Source of the DNA: Micromonospora phaseoli
GTDB lineage: Bacteria > Actinomycetota > Actinomycetes > Mycobacteriales > Micromonosporaceae
Length of the DNA stretch: 64,000 bases
Direction: 5' to 3'
NCBI RefSeq assembly: GCF_900109115.1
Contig: NZ_FNYV01000011.1
Span: 1-64,000 of the forward strand
The notes under the pieces are model-generated. The model worked only from the letters and a program-made list of their open reading frames with translations, was not told where the DNA came from and ran no database searches. Of the stretch, positions 25,052-33,313 are shown one piece after another; position 1 is the first letter of the stretch; every line of letters starts with the position of its first letter. A program made the position numbers and the translations under genes.

Positions 25052-27068
25052 GCGAGCCGGAGCTGTCCGCCGGTTGGGGTGCCGGTTGCGTGGTCGCCGG
25101 CCCCGGTCCGTGGGGCTCCGGCTCGCGGAAGTCGGGCTCGGTCTCCTCGACGGGCTCGGGCTCCGACCCGTCCTCGCCCGCCGCCGGGCCGTCCTCGCCC
25201 GCCGCCGGGCCGTCTTCACCCGCCGCCGGTCCGTCCTCGCCCGCGCCCGCCGCCGGCTCGTCCGGCCGGGGCGGCAGGGCGGCGGCCAGCGCCAGCACCG
25301 AGCGCAGCAACGGCAGCACGGTCAGCGCGTTCGCCCCCTCGCCGAGGTCGAGCCGCAGCTCCGCCAGCGGCGTCAGGCCGAGCACGTCGGCGGCGAGCGC
25401 CACGGCGGGGTGCCCGCCGTGGTCGGCCAGCAGGCACCAGTGCCGCGTCTGCCCGGCCAGATCCCGGCTGACCATCCCGGCGGCCACGCCGACGGGCCCG
25501 TCCAGCAGCACCGGGATCCGGCGCGCGGTCGCGCCGAGCAGGACGCCGGTGGCGACGGCGATGTCCCCGCCGCCCAGCTCGGCCAGCACGTCCCGGGCGT
25601 CGCGGGAGGACCGGCGGGTGCGGTGCAGCGCGTCCCGGATCGCCGCGCAGCGGGCCATCCAGGCGATGTCGTCGATCTCGCCGCCGCCGGTGACCACCCG
25701 GGCGAGCACCGCGGGCGGTTCGGCGCCGGCGGTCGCGGCAAGCACCGCGGCGGCCGTGGCCTCGGTGCCGGCGCCACACGCGGCCAGCACCAGCAGCTGT
25801 ACGCCGGCGTCCGCGGCCTCCTCGGCGAGCCGCCAGCCGTAGCGCAGGGACGACTCCACCTGCTCGGCGCTGAGCGCCGGTCCGTGCTCGATGGGTGCGG
25901 CGGTGGGGGCGTCCACCACCTGCAGGCTGGCCGCGCTCCCGGCCGCCAGCCGGGCGAGTACGCCCTGGCCGGCGCGGGCCTGCTCGGCCCGCCGGGCCGA
26001 CTCGCCGGCCACCGTGCCGGCGGCGACGCCACCGGCGTGGTCGCCGTGCAGCAGCAGCACCCGCACCGCCTGCCAGGCTGCCGGGGTGGGGGTGCCCTGG
26101 GTGGCGGCGGCGAACGAGACCACCTGCTCCAGCACGCCGAGGCCGGTGCCGGGCACGTCGAGGGTGGCCAGCCGCTCCACGGCCTGCGGCCCGGCGTACT
26201 CGTCCGGCATCGGCAACTGCATGCCGGGCCGGATGTCCACCTCGGCTGCGGTTGCCGGGCGGGCGGTGCTGGGCGCCGTCGGGCCGTCGGGGCCGATGGC
26301 GTCGGGGGCGGTGGCGTCGGGGGCGGTGGCGTCGGCGGGCGGGTCGGGGGTGGTCACCGGCGGCGACTCGGGCAGCGCGGGGCCGCTGCCGTTGACCTGC
26401 TGCACGCTAACGGGGCCGGTCTGCGCGCTGACGGGGCCGGTCTGCGTGGGCACCGTCGCACCGGGGCTGCCGGCGGCGGTCCGCACCGGCGGGAGCACGG
26501 CGGTCGGTGCCGGCTCGGCGGTGACCGGCTTCAGTCGGCACGGCTGGCCGGCGATGATCAGGACCACCGTGTCGCAGGCGTCGGCGACCGCCCGGTTGAC
26601 TGTGCCGAGCGCGTCGGTGAACGCCCGGCCCAGCGGCGTCGTCGGTACCAGGGAGAGCCCGACCTCGGGGCTGACCAGCACCAGCCGCGCCGCACAGGCC
26701 CGAACGGCGGTGGCCAGTTCGTCGACGGTGGCGGTGTCGTCGGCCGGCTGGTGAGCCGGGTCGAGCAGGACGGCCACCCAGCCGCCGAGGTCGTCGACGA
26801 GCAGCGTCTCGTCCGGCCGCGCGCTGGCGATCACGTCGGCGAGCCGGCGCGGGTCGGTCGCGGTCTCCTCGATGCGCCAGGTCGCCGGTCGGCGGGCGCG
26901 GTGCGCGGCGAGTCGTCCCGCCCACTCCGGGTCGTCGTCGCCTCCGCTGGGCGCGGTGGCCACATACCGGACCGTGGCCGCGTCGGCCACCAGGGACTCG
27001 GCGAACTCCGACTTGCCGGACCGGATGCCGCCGAGGACCAGAAGCGTGTTCCACCCGTCTAGGGACAT
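25041..27068 (-). CDS. CobU-CobT fusion: cobinamide kinase/guanylyltransferase with DMB phosphoribosyltransferase
   Basis: A 675-residue fusion for the cobalamin lower ligand. Residues 1-175 are CobU (P-loop GGIRSGKS at 13-20) and make adenosylcobinamide-GDP. A Pro/Ala/Asp linker with PDATAPDA and QTGPVS repeats follows to about residue 275. Residues 280-600 are CobT-like and make alpha-ribazole phosphate; the catalytic Glu region LDLGEGANAL is present. The usual EMGIGNTT loop is replaced by AACGAGTEAT, so the base or nucleotide site may differ. The C-terminal tail has four AAGEDGP repeats. It overlaps cobS. No cobalamin riboswitch was seen upstream. Confidence 0.88.
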   Translation of the reverse strand: MSLDGWNTLLVLGGIRSGKSEFAESLVADAATVRYVATAPSGGDDDPEWAGRLAAHRARRPATWRIEETATDPRRLADVIASARPDETLLVDDLGGWVAVLLDPAHQPADDTATVDELATAVRACAARLVLVSPEVGLSLVPTTPLGRAFTDALGTVNRAVADACDTVVLIIAGQPCRLKPVTAEPAPTAVLPPVRTAAGSPGATVPTQTGPVSAQTGPVSVQQVNGSGPALPESPPVTTPDPPADATAPDATAPDAIGPDGPTAPSTARPATAAEVDIRPGMQLPMPDEYAGPQAVERLATLDVPGTGLGVLEQVVSFAAATQGTPTPAAWQAVRVLLLHGDHAGGVAAGTVAGESARRAEQARAGQGVLARLAAGSAASLQVVDAPTAAPIEHGPALSAEQVESSLRYGWRLAEEAADAGVQLLVLAACGAGTEATAAAVLAATAGAEPPAVLARVVTGGGEIDDIAWMARCAAIRDALHRTRRSSRDARDVLAELGGGDIAVATGVLLGATARRIPVLLDGPVGVAAGMVSRDLAGQTRHWCLLADHGGHPAVALAADVLGLTPLAELRLDLGEGANALTVLPLLRSVLALAAALPPRPDEPAAGAGEDGPAAGEDGPAAGEDGPAAGEDGSEPEPVEETEPDFREPEPHGPGPATTQPAPQPADSSGSRAG
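25165..25252 (-). repeat. 21-nt coding minisatellite in CobT tail
   Basis: Four near-identical 21-nt units (gggccgtcctcgcccgccgcc) encode AAGEDGP repeats after the CobT domain. They keep the reading frame. Confidence 0.8.
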
Positions 27069-27074
27069 GGTCGT

Positions 27075-27080
27075 ACCTTA
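27075..27080 (-). promoter_or_regulatory. -10 box for leaderless cobU-cobT
   Basis: On the minus strand TAAGGT ends 6 nt before the ATG at 27068. Confidence 0.45.
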
Positions 27081-27142
27081 CGGCCAGCGGGCCGGGCGAG
27101 GCATCGCAGGTACGCGCCGCCGCCGACCGCTGCCGGGCCGGC

Positions 27143-27349
27143 TCAGTCCTGCCCGGGAGCCCGCTGGAGGTAGTCGTTCGGGTTGACGTCGGCCGGCTTC
27201 GGATCCTCCTGCCAGGCGCCCTCGCCGGGGCGCGCGATCAGGGCGTCGATCAGTTCCTGCCGGTCCATCTCCGGTGCCCCCTGGATTCCGCCGGTCACCG
27301 CGATGTCGCGTAGCTGCGCCGTGTCCATCTCCGGTATGGGTTTAGTCAT
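27143..27349 (-). CDS. Small Rho-N/SAP-like protein, 68 aa
   Basis: A 68-residue acidic protein. The segment MDTAQLRDIAVTGGIQGAPE followed by MDRQELIDALIAR has the spacing of a Rho N-terminal or SAP-like helical motif, which can bind nucleic acid. The tail is Pro/Asp-rich. A GGGGAGG ribosome site lies 6 nt before the ATG at 27349. The gene is alone, 75 nt from cobU-cobT on the same strand. Function unknown. Confidence 0.65.
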   Translation of the reverse strand: MTKPIPEMDTAQLRDIAVTGGIQGAPEMDRQELIDALIARPGEGAWQEDPKPADVNPNDYLQRAPGQD

Positions 27350-27574
27350 CGCCGCCTCCCCGTCGCGAACGATCTCCTCCAGCGGGGCATACCCCGCCCG
27401 GTGATGGTTCAGTCGCCGTACTCGAAGGGACTGCCTCGGCGCGAGACCCGGGCCGGTGCCGAGCGGGGTGCCGGCGGTCGATCGACGCCCGTGGCCGGGT
27501 CGCCGGCCCGGCGGTGCGACTACGCTGGCGGGGGTCCGTCCCACGGGACATCAGCGGCGAGGGGAGACGCGCAC

Positions 27575-27775
27575 ATGGCGTGGAGCTGGCGGTACGAGGG
27601 CGCGAACGGCGAGTCGGTCGACGGCCCGGCCGAGTCGTTCGGCAGCCAGGCGGACGCCGAGTCCTGGATCGGCCAGTCCTGGCGGGAGCTCGCGGCATCC
27701 GGCGTCACCTCGGTCGCGCTGCTCGAGGACGATCGGGTGGATTACCGGATGAGCCTGCTGCCCGTGGCGGAGTGA
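27575..27775 (+). CDS. Small conserved-looking protein, 66 aa
   Basis: A 66-residue acidic protein (MAWSWRYEGANGESVDGPAE...). It has regular Ser/Glu/Trp-rich helices and resembles short actinobacterial proteins of unknown function. A GGGGAG ribosome site lies upstream of the ATG at 27575. Its stop overlaps the start of the M50 protease gene (ATGA at 27775), so the two are translationally coupled and may work together. Confidence 0.7.
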   Translation: MAWSWRYEGANGESVDGPAESFGSQADAESWIGQSWRELAASGVTSVALLEDDRVDYRMSLLPVAE

Positions 27776-28566
27776 TGGCGCCCCGGGACGCCGAGCCGCT
27801 GGCGCTGGGCATCCCCCGGGCGGCGTTCCGGCCCAGCCCGGTCTTCGGAGCCCTGGTCGCGTTGCTGGTCACCAGCGCCCTGCTTACCTGGCACGGGATC
27901 GGCAACGTCCGGCTCGCCGTGTTCGGCTTCGTCGTCTCCGGTTGGCTGGTCTCGCTCTGCCTGCACGAGTACGCCCACGCCGTGCTCGCGTACCGGTTCG
28001 GCGACCGGGGCGTGGCCCACCGCGGTTACCTGACGCTCAACCCGCTGAAGTACAGCCACCCGCTGCTGTCCATCGCGTTGCCGGTGGCGGTGGTGCTGCT
28101 CGGCGGCATCGGGCTGCCGGGCGGCGCGGTCTGGGTGGACCGGCACGTGATCCCCGGTCGGCTGCGGCACACCCTGGTCAGCCTCGCCGGCCCGGCCACC
28201 AACGTGGTCTTCGCGCTGGTGCTGGTGGCGGTGCTGCGCATCGGCGCGCCCGGTGGCGGGCCGGTGGAGTTCTGGGCCGCCGTGGCGCTGCTCGCCTTCC
28301 TACAGGTCACCGCCAGCCTGCTCAACCTGTTGCCGGTGCCCGGCCTGGACGGCGGCAACATGATCCAGCCGTGGCTGGGCCCGCAGTACCGGCGGATGTA
28401 CGACCTCTTCGCGCCGTACGGTTTCATCCTGCTCTTCGCGCTGCTGTGGAACCCGCGCATCGGTGGCTGGTTCTTCGACGCGGTCTTCGCGATCGGCGAC
28501 CTCATCGGCCTGCCGCCCTGGCTCTACGCCACCGGCCTTGAGCTGATCCGCTTCTGGCAGAGCTGA
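27775..28566 (+). CDS. Site-2 protease family (M50) membrane protein
   Basis: A 263-residue membrane metalloprotease of the M50 site-2 protease type. The zinc motif HEYAH lies in the second membrane segment at about residue 65. The third ligand motif LPVPGLDGGNM lies in the C-terminal half, and there are about six membrane segments. Such proteases cut within membranes; substrates are unknown, with anti-sigma factors a usual candidate. There is no PDZ domain. It overlaps the preceding 66-residue gene by 4 nt. Confidence 0.88.
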   Translation: MAPRDAEPLALGIPRAAFRPSPVFGALVALLVTSALLTWHGIGNVRLAVFGFVVSGWLVSLCLHEYAHAVLAYRFGDRGVAHRGYLTLNPLKYSHPLLSIALPVAVVLLGGIGLPGGAVWVDRHVIPGRLRHTLVSLAGPATNVVFALVLVAVLRIGAPGGGPVEFWAAVALLAFLQVTASLLNLLPVPGLDGGNMIQPWLGPQYRRMYDLFAPYGFILLFALLWNPRIGGWFFDAVFAIGDLIGLPPWLYATGLELIRFWQS

Positions 28567-28597
28567 CCGGGCCACCGGTCGGCGGCGGTCACGCCGA

Positions 28598-28632
28598 GCG
28601 CCCGGCCGGCGCGTGCCGCACCGGCCGGGCGC
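28598..28632. terminator. Terminator between convergent genes
   Basis: Perfect 12-bp arms (gcgcccggccgg at 28598-28609, complement at 28621-28632) with an 11-nt loop lie between the M50 protease and reductase genes. Confidence 0.6.
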
Positions 28633-28639
28633 GGTGTGG

Positions 28640-29638
28640 TCAGGGCCGCTGCGCCGGCGACTCGGTACGCGCGGGGTCGCGCTCGGCCACCGGGTCGACG
28701 ATGTCGTCGATCGCCTTGAGCAGGCCGGCGTCGAGCTTGACGCCGGCCGCCTTGACGTTGTCGTGCACCTGCTCGGGGCGGGACGCCCCGATGATGGCCG
28801 ACGACACGTTGGGGTTCTGCAGCACCCAGGCGATGGCCAGCTGGGCCATGCTCAGCCCGGCCTGGTCGGCCAGCGGCCGCAGCTGCTGCACGCGGGTCAA
28901 CACGTCGTCGGTCAGCCACTTGGCGATGAAGCCCGCACCGGACTTCTCGTCGGTGGCCCGGGAACCGGCCGGCGGCGGCTGGCCGGGGAGGTACTTGCCG
29001 GAGAGCACGCCCTGCGCCATCGGCGACCAGACGATCTGCCCGATGCCCAGCTCCTCGCTGGTGGGCACGACCTCGGTCTCGATGACCCGCCAGAGCATCG
29101 AGTACTGCGGCTGGCTGGAGACCAGCGGGATGCGCAGCTCCCGGGCGAGGGCGTGGGCCTCGCGGATCTGCGACGCCTTCCACTCCGAGACGCCGATGTA
29201 GTGCGCCTTGCCGGAGTGCACGACGTCGGCGAAGGCCTCCATCGTCTCCTCCAGCGGAGTGCTGTAGTCGAACCGGTGGGCCTGGTAGAGGTCCACGTAG
29301 TCGGTCCGCAGCCGGCGCAGCGATCCGTTGATCGACTCCATGATGTGCTTGCGGGACAGGCCCCGGTCGTTGCGACCCGGGCCGGTGGGCCAGTACACCT
29401 TGGTGAAGATCTCCAGGCCTTCGCGCCGCTCCTGCTCCAGCGCCCGGCCGAGTACGTCCTCGGCGCGGGTGCCGGCGTATACGTCGGCGGTGTCGAAGGT
29501 GGTGATGCCGGCGTCGAGGGCGGCCCGGACGCAGGCGAACGCCGCATCCTCCTCGACCTGCGAGCCGTGGGTGATCCAGTTGCCGTACGAGATCTCACTG
29601 ACCATGAGGCCGGAGCGGCCCAGGTGTCGGAATTCCAT
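28640..29638 (-). CDS. Aldo/keto reductase, Kv-beta-like
   Basis: A 332-residue NADPH-dependent reductase of the Kv-beta/YghZ-like group. The start is MEFRHLGRSGLMVSEISYG. The catalytic Asp and Tyr are in FDTADVYAGTRAED, Lys in FTKVYWP, and His in YQAHRFD. The cofactor end VSSAIIGASRPEQV is typical. The ATG at 29638 has CGGAGG and a TAGGGT box 6 nt upstream. The next gene on the same strand is a TetR regulator 98 nt upstream. Physiological substrate unknown. Confidence 0.92.
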   Translation of the reverse strand: MEFRHLGRSGLMVSEISYGNWITHGSQVEEDAAFACVRAALDAGITTFDTADVYAGTRAEDVLGRALEQERREGLEIFTKVYWPTGPGRNDRGLSRKHIMESINGSLRRLRTDYVDLYQAHRFDYSTPLEETMEAFADVVHSGKAHYIGVSEWKASQIREAHALARELRIPLVSSQPQYSMLWRVIETEVVPTSEELGIGQIVWSPMAQGVLSGKYLPGQPPPAGSRATDEKSGAGFIAKWLTDDVLTRVQQLRPLADQAGLSMAQLAIAWVLQNPNVSSAIIGASRPEQVHDNVKAAGVKLDAGLLKAIDDIVDPVAERDPARTESPAQRP

Positions 29639-29644
29639 CCTCCG

Positions 29645-29650
29645 ACCCTA
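29645..29650 (-). promoter_or_regulatory. -10 box for leaderless reductase gene
   Basis: On the minus strand TAGGGT ends 6 nt before the ATG at 29638. Confidence 0.4.
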
Positions 29651-29736
29651 GCCCGCTCGCCAGGATCGACGGCGACCGCGATCAGACCGGCGACCGCGAT
29701 CAGCCCCGGCGGCCGTGCTCGGTCCGGTGGCCGTGC

Positions 29737-30393
29737 TCAGTCCGGCAGCAACGCGTACCGCATGCTCCGGGCCAGCCAGCCCCGATACGTCTGCTCGTCC
29801 CAGCCGAGGTCGTGCACCAGCGCGCCGTAGTGGGCCGGGTCGTTGTAGAACCACACCTCGTCGATGGCCCGCTCCACGTCGGACCCCTGACGTAACGGTC
29901 CCAGGGTGACCAGTCGCTCGACCACCATCCGAGCACCGAAACGCCGGTTGCGCAGCAGGGTCTGCCAGACCTCGGCCGTCTCGGAGGATCCGTCGGCGGC
30001 CCGCCGTACGGTCTCGAACACCCGGGCGGTGCGCCCGCCGATCAGGGTGCACACGTCGGCGTACGCGTCGAGCACCGCCGTTGGGCTGTCCGCGTCCCAC
30101 ACCGGCCGGTACCAGGGCCGTTGGGCGACCGGGATCGGCTCGTCGTCGCCGGCCAGCGCCTCGTCGAGTACCTGGCGCAGCAGCGCCGCCTTCGAACCGA
30201 AGGCGGCGAAGACGGTGGGCCGGGCGACGCCGGCCGCCGCGGCGACGTCGGCCAGTGAGGTCGCCGTGTAGCCCCGGGCGACGAACAGTTCGGTCGCGGC
30301 GGTGACCACCGCCTGCCGGGTACGCCGGGCGCTCTCTTCACGGACCCGGGAGCGGTACGGCCGGGTCGGCTTTTCGTCCTTGACTTCATCCAT
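29737..30393 (-). CDS. TetR family transcriptional regulator
   Basis: A 218-residue repressor. The N-terminal helix-turn-helix (RRTRQAVVTAATELFVARGY, SLADVAAAAGVARPTVFAAF) occupies residues 23-70. The C-terminal ligand domain is not assignable. The gene is divergent from a cupin gene, with an AT-rich shared promoter region. Control of the cupin and of itself is a reasonable inference, but the ligand is unknown. Confidence 0.9.
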   Translation of the reverse strand: MDEVKDEKPTRPYRSRVREESARRTRQAVVTAATELFVARGYTATSLADVAAAAGVARPTVFAAFGSKAALLRQVLDEALAGDDEPIPVAQRPWYRPVWDADSPTAVLDAYADVCTLIGGRTARVFETVRRAADGSSETAEVWQTLLRNRRFGARMVVERLVTLGPLRQGSDVERAIDEVWFYNDPAHYGALVHDLGWDEQTYRGWLARSMRYALLPD

Positions 30394-30503
30394 GACCCGG
30401 TCATACTAGCAATGTATTCACTAGACAACGTGCTATCGATTAGCGATCAGCTATCCAATAGTGCCGTGTATGCCGAAGTCGGCATCCGACCAGGGGAGGT
30501 CCC
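30394..30503. promoter_or_regulatory. Divergent TetR/cupin promoter with possible operators
   Basis: This 110-nt gap is clearly AT-richer than its surroundings. ATCGATTAGCGAT at about 30437-30449 is palindromic at its ends (ATCG...CGAT), and cacta/tagtg half-sites flank it. A TAGTAT box lies 9 nt before the TetR start. It is a plausible TetR operator, but the symmetry is imperfect. Confidence 0.35.
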
Positions 30504-30983
30504 GTGTCGATCCGCCCGCAGCTACTCCGCCACGACGAGGGGGAGGCGTACTGGTTCACCGGCAACCTCGTCACCGTCAAGGCCGCCGGCACACAGACCC
30601 GTGGGCAGCTGACCGTGGTCGAGTTCGTCAACCCGCCCGGCTTCGCCCCGCCGCTGCACCGCCACCAACTGGAGGACGAGATGTTCTACGTCCTCTCCGG
30701 ATCCGCGGTGTTCCACTGCGCGGGGGAGGAGCTGAAGGCCGGACCCGGCGACTTCGTCCTGCTGCCGGTCGGCCTCCCGCACACGTTCGTGGTCGGCGCC
30801 GACGAGCCCCTGCGGGTGCTGCAGATCACCACACCGGCCGGCTTCGAGGGGTTCGTCGCCGAGGCCGGGGAACCGGCGACGGAGCTGCGGCTGCCGGACC
30901 CGGCACCGGTCGATCCGGCGGCGCTGGGCCACGCCGCCGCCCGGCACGGCATCGAGCTGCTCGGCCCGCCGCCCGGCCACTGA
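30504..30983 (+). CDS. Cupin domain protein
   Basis: A 159-residue single-cupin protein. Metal-binding motif 1 is G(x)5HxH-like: FAPPLHRHQLEDEMFYVLSG. Motif 2 is PGDFVLLPVGLPHTF. The family includes quercetinase-like dioxygenases and sugar isomerases, so the reaction cannot be named. The GTG at 30504 has GGGGAGG upstream. It is divergent from a TetR gene that probably controls it. Confidence 0.85.
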   Translation: MSIRPQLLRHDEGEAYWFTGNLVTVKAAGTQTRGQLTVVEFVNPPGFAPPLHRHQLEDEMFYVLSGSAVFHCAGEELKAGPGDFVLLPVGLPHTFVVGADEPLRVLQITTPAGFEGFVAEAGEPATELRLPDPAPVDPAALGHAAARHGIELLGPPPGH

Positions 30984-31038
30984 CCGATCACAACCCCCGG
31001 GGCACTGACCGTTTCCGATCCTCAACTGGAGAACCACC

Positions 31039-31587
31039 ATGACCCTGCTGCTGAGCACCAGCGGTTCCCGGCGGCGTCCCGTCGTCGCGGCACGGATGAC
31101 AGCGACCATCGCCCTGGCCATGACCCTGGGCCTGGGTCTGGCCGGCTGCACGGCCGAGCCGGCCACCTCGACCGGCCCGGACCAGGCCGCCCCCGCCTCC
31201 GGCGGATCCAGGCCCGACGCCGGCGGTGAGGAGATCGACGGCTGCTCGCTGCTGACCGACGCCGAGGTCACCGACATCATCGGGGACAACCCGGGCGGAG
31301 TGCCCGGCTCCGAAGGCGGCTGTACCTGGGAGAACCCGGACACCTACCACTCGGTGACACTGGGCATCGGCAGTCCCGGCACCGCCGTCGACGGGAAACT
31401 CCCGTCCGCCGATCCGATCCTCGGCGAGCCCGAGGAGGCCGCCGACGGGATGCGGTTCTCCACCGGCGAGGTCGAGTTCGCCAGCGGCGACCGGTACTGC
31501 ACGCTGCGGGTCGTCACGAGCGTCGTCGACCGCCGCGACCGGCCCACGATGATCCGGCTCGCCGAACTGGTCCGGGACCGGCTCTGA
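31039..31587 (+). CDS. DUF3558-like lipoprotein
   Basis: A 182-residue exported protein. A signal sequence leads to a lipobox LGLAGC with the lipidated Cys at about 37. A Ser/Thr/Gly linker follows, then a domain with CSLLTDAEVTDIIG, GCTWENP and a late cysteine (RYCTLRVV), as in DUF3558 lipoproteins of actinobacteria. A second in-frame start (Met20) is possible, but GGAG lies 9 nt before the ATG at 31039. It is 55 nt downstream of the cupin gene. Function unknown. Confidence 0.75.
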   Translation: MTLLLSTSGSRRRPVVAARMTATIALAMTLGLGLAGCTAEPATSTGPDQAAPASGGSRPDAGGEEIDGCSLLTDAEVTDIIGDNPGGVPGSEGGCTWENPDTYHSVTLGIGSPGTAVDGKLPSADPILGEPEEAADGMRFSTGEVEFASGDRYCTLRVVTSVVDRRDRPTMIRLAELVRDRL

Positions 31588-31618
31588 GCGCCCGCCCGCC
31601 GGTTCCCCGGTGTGGTCC

Positions 31619-31710
31619 GACCCGGCCGGGTTGACCGGCCCCTGCTGACCCGGCCGGGTTGACCGGCCCCTGCTGACCCGGCCGGGTGACCGGCCTCTGC
31701 TGACCCGGCC
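31619..31710. repeat. 28-nt minisatellite
   Basis: Three units of 28, 28 and 27 nt (gacccggccgggttgaccgg followed by cccctgct) plus a partial one lie between two lipoprotein genes. The cores are themselves partly palindromic (cccggccggg). Confidence 0.85.
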
Positions 31711-31742
31711 GCCGGCCGGGGCCGAGGCGACGAGGTGGACAG

Positions 31743-33275
31743 ATGCGCAGATCACTGCTGGCCGGCCTGCTGGTGGTGCTGGTCGCGGCGACCGGCTGCA
31801 CGCGGGGCGGGGCCGACCGACCCGGCGCGGCGGAGCACGTGGTGGCCGGGCAGCGGCTGACCGAGAACGAACTCCACTACGGGCAGGCGCCCCGCCCGCA
31901 TCCGAAGGTCACGTACCAGCCGGACGTCGTGCTGGTCGAGGCCGGCGCGGAGGCGGTGCGTTCGGTCACCGTGGACGGGCTGACCTGGACGTTGGACGCC
32001 GCCGCCCGTGGGGTGTCGGAGCTGACACCGGGCAAGGTCATGTTCATCACCTCGCGCGGAGTGGGCCGGGTGGTGGCGGCGGGTGACGCGGGGGACACCC
32101 GGACGGTCACCATCGCACCGGTCGAACTCACCGACGTGATCCGCGACGGTGAGTTCGCCAGCGACCAGCCGGTGCCGATCGACGAGCCCATCGCCTACAG
32201 CGCAGAGGGTGCGCTGTGGACCGATCACGACGCCGTGACCGCCGCGTCGCCGCCGTCGCCCGGGGTACGCCCCGCGGCGTTCACCGGCTCGCCCACCGCC
32301 GGGGCCGCGGCGGCCCTACCGGCGGTGCGCCGCGCACCCGCGTCGCCGGCTCCGGAACGCGTCGAGATGCCCCGCCCGTCCGTCGGCGGCAAGCCGGTGA
32401 GTGCGAACGGCTTCACCACCAGGCCCCGGTGCTGCCGCGGCGGCGTCGGCGCGGACATCACGTACGACGACGGGCAGATCCGGTTCGTCGCCAGCGTCAT
32501 GCTGGCGATGCAGAGCCCGTCGGCGCGGTTCCGCCTGGCCGTCTCCGGCGGCGGGATCAGCGTGGCCGAGTTGCAGGTCTACGGCGGTGGCGGCCTCGAC
32601 ATCAGCATCAAGGGGGCCAGCACGGTCGGTACGGACCGGCAACTGGACCGACGTTTCACCATCCCGGTCGACTTCACCGTGCCGGTCGGCCTCGTCCTGG
32701 GGATCCCGTTCACCCTGAGCGTCAGCCAGGAGGTTCTGGTCAAGACGGCGTTTAGCGCCAAGGACGGCAACCTCAGCGCCGCCGGCAGCTACGACCTGCG
32801 GGGTACGCTCGGCTTCGGCTACCGCGACGGCGGGTGGGGCGTGCACCGGCCGGCGGGACCCGTCATGCGCTCCAGCCTGGTGGACTCGGTGAAGGGCATC
32901 TCGGTGGGCGCCAACGGCGTGGTGCTGGCCTACAAGACGACCTTCACGCTCGGCATCGGTGCCCTCGGCTTCAAGGCGGGGCTGCACCTCGGGTTCAGTG
33001 TCTCCACCGGGGTGGCGCGAGGTTCGGCCCTCGCCCAGTTCTTCCCGGTCGCACCGGGCACCCGCAGCATCCACTGTCGCGGCGCCAGCCTGTCGATCTA
33101 CCTGACCTACTCCGTGGGGTACGTGATCCCGGAACCGGTGGTGAAGGTCGTGAACTTCTTCCTCCGGATCTTCCAGGCGAGACCCATCGCGAGTTCGGGC
33201 GGCATCCCGAAGCCACCGGGCCGAGTCAAGCTGTTCAAGAAGGAGCAGTACGAGCCGGCGGGTTGTGCGGCCTGA
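31743..33275 (+). CDS. Large lipoprotein of unknown function
   Basis: A 510-residue exported lipoprotein with the lipobox AATGC at Cys19. An N-terminal domain of about 150 residues is followed by a Pro/Ala linker (residues ~160-220). A C-terminal domain of about 280 residues follows, rich in beta-strand-like Gly/Val/Ser patterns and ending in a basic region. A CC pair lies in RPRCCRGGVGADITYDDG. I do not recognise any domain. The tail VVKVVNFFLRIFQAR may be amphipathic. The start is the ATG at 31743, with GAGGTGG upstream. Confidence 0.7.
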   Translation: MRRSLLAGLLVVLVAATGCTRGGADRPGAAEHVVAGQRLTENELHYGQAPRPHPKVTYQPDVVLVEAGAEAVRSVTVDGLTWTLDAAARGVSELTPGKVMFITSRGVGRVVAAGDAGDTRTVTIAPVELTDVIRDGEFASDQPVPIDEPIAYSAEGALWTDHDAVTAASPPSPGVRPAAFTGSPTAGAAAALPAVRRAPASPAPERVEMPRPSVGGKPVSANGFTTRPRCCRGGVGADITYDDGQIRFVASVMLAMQSPSARFRLAVSGGGISVAELQVYGGGGLDISIKGASTVGTDRQLDRRFTIPVDFTVPVGLVLGIPFTLSVSQEVLVKTAFSAKDGNLSAAGSYDLRGTLGFGYRDGGWGVHRPAGPVMRSSLVDSVKGISVGANGVVLAYKTTFTLGIGALGFKAGLHLGFSVSTGVARGSALAQFFPVAPGTRSIHCRGASLSIYLTYSVGYVIPEPVVKVVNFFLRIFQARPIASSGGIPKPPGRVKLFKKEQYEPAGCAA

Positions 33276-33293
33276 GGCGTCACCATCCGCCGT

Positions 33294-33312
33294 CGGGCTA
33301 CCCCGTAGCCCG
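33294..33312. terminator. Short hairpin between convergent genes
   Basis: The arms cgggctac/gtagcccg with a 3-nt loop lie between the lipoprotein and WG-protein stop codons. Confidence 0.5.
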
Positions 33313-33313
33313 C

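Noticed and set aside
27069..27142. Cobalamin riboswitch upstream of cobU-cobT
   Set aside because: Only 74 nt lie between genes, with no B12-box-like sequence and a likely leaderless start.
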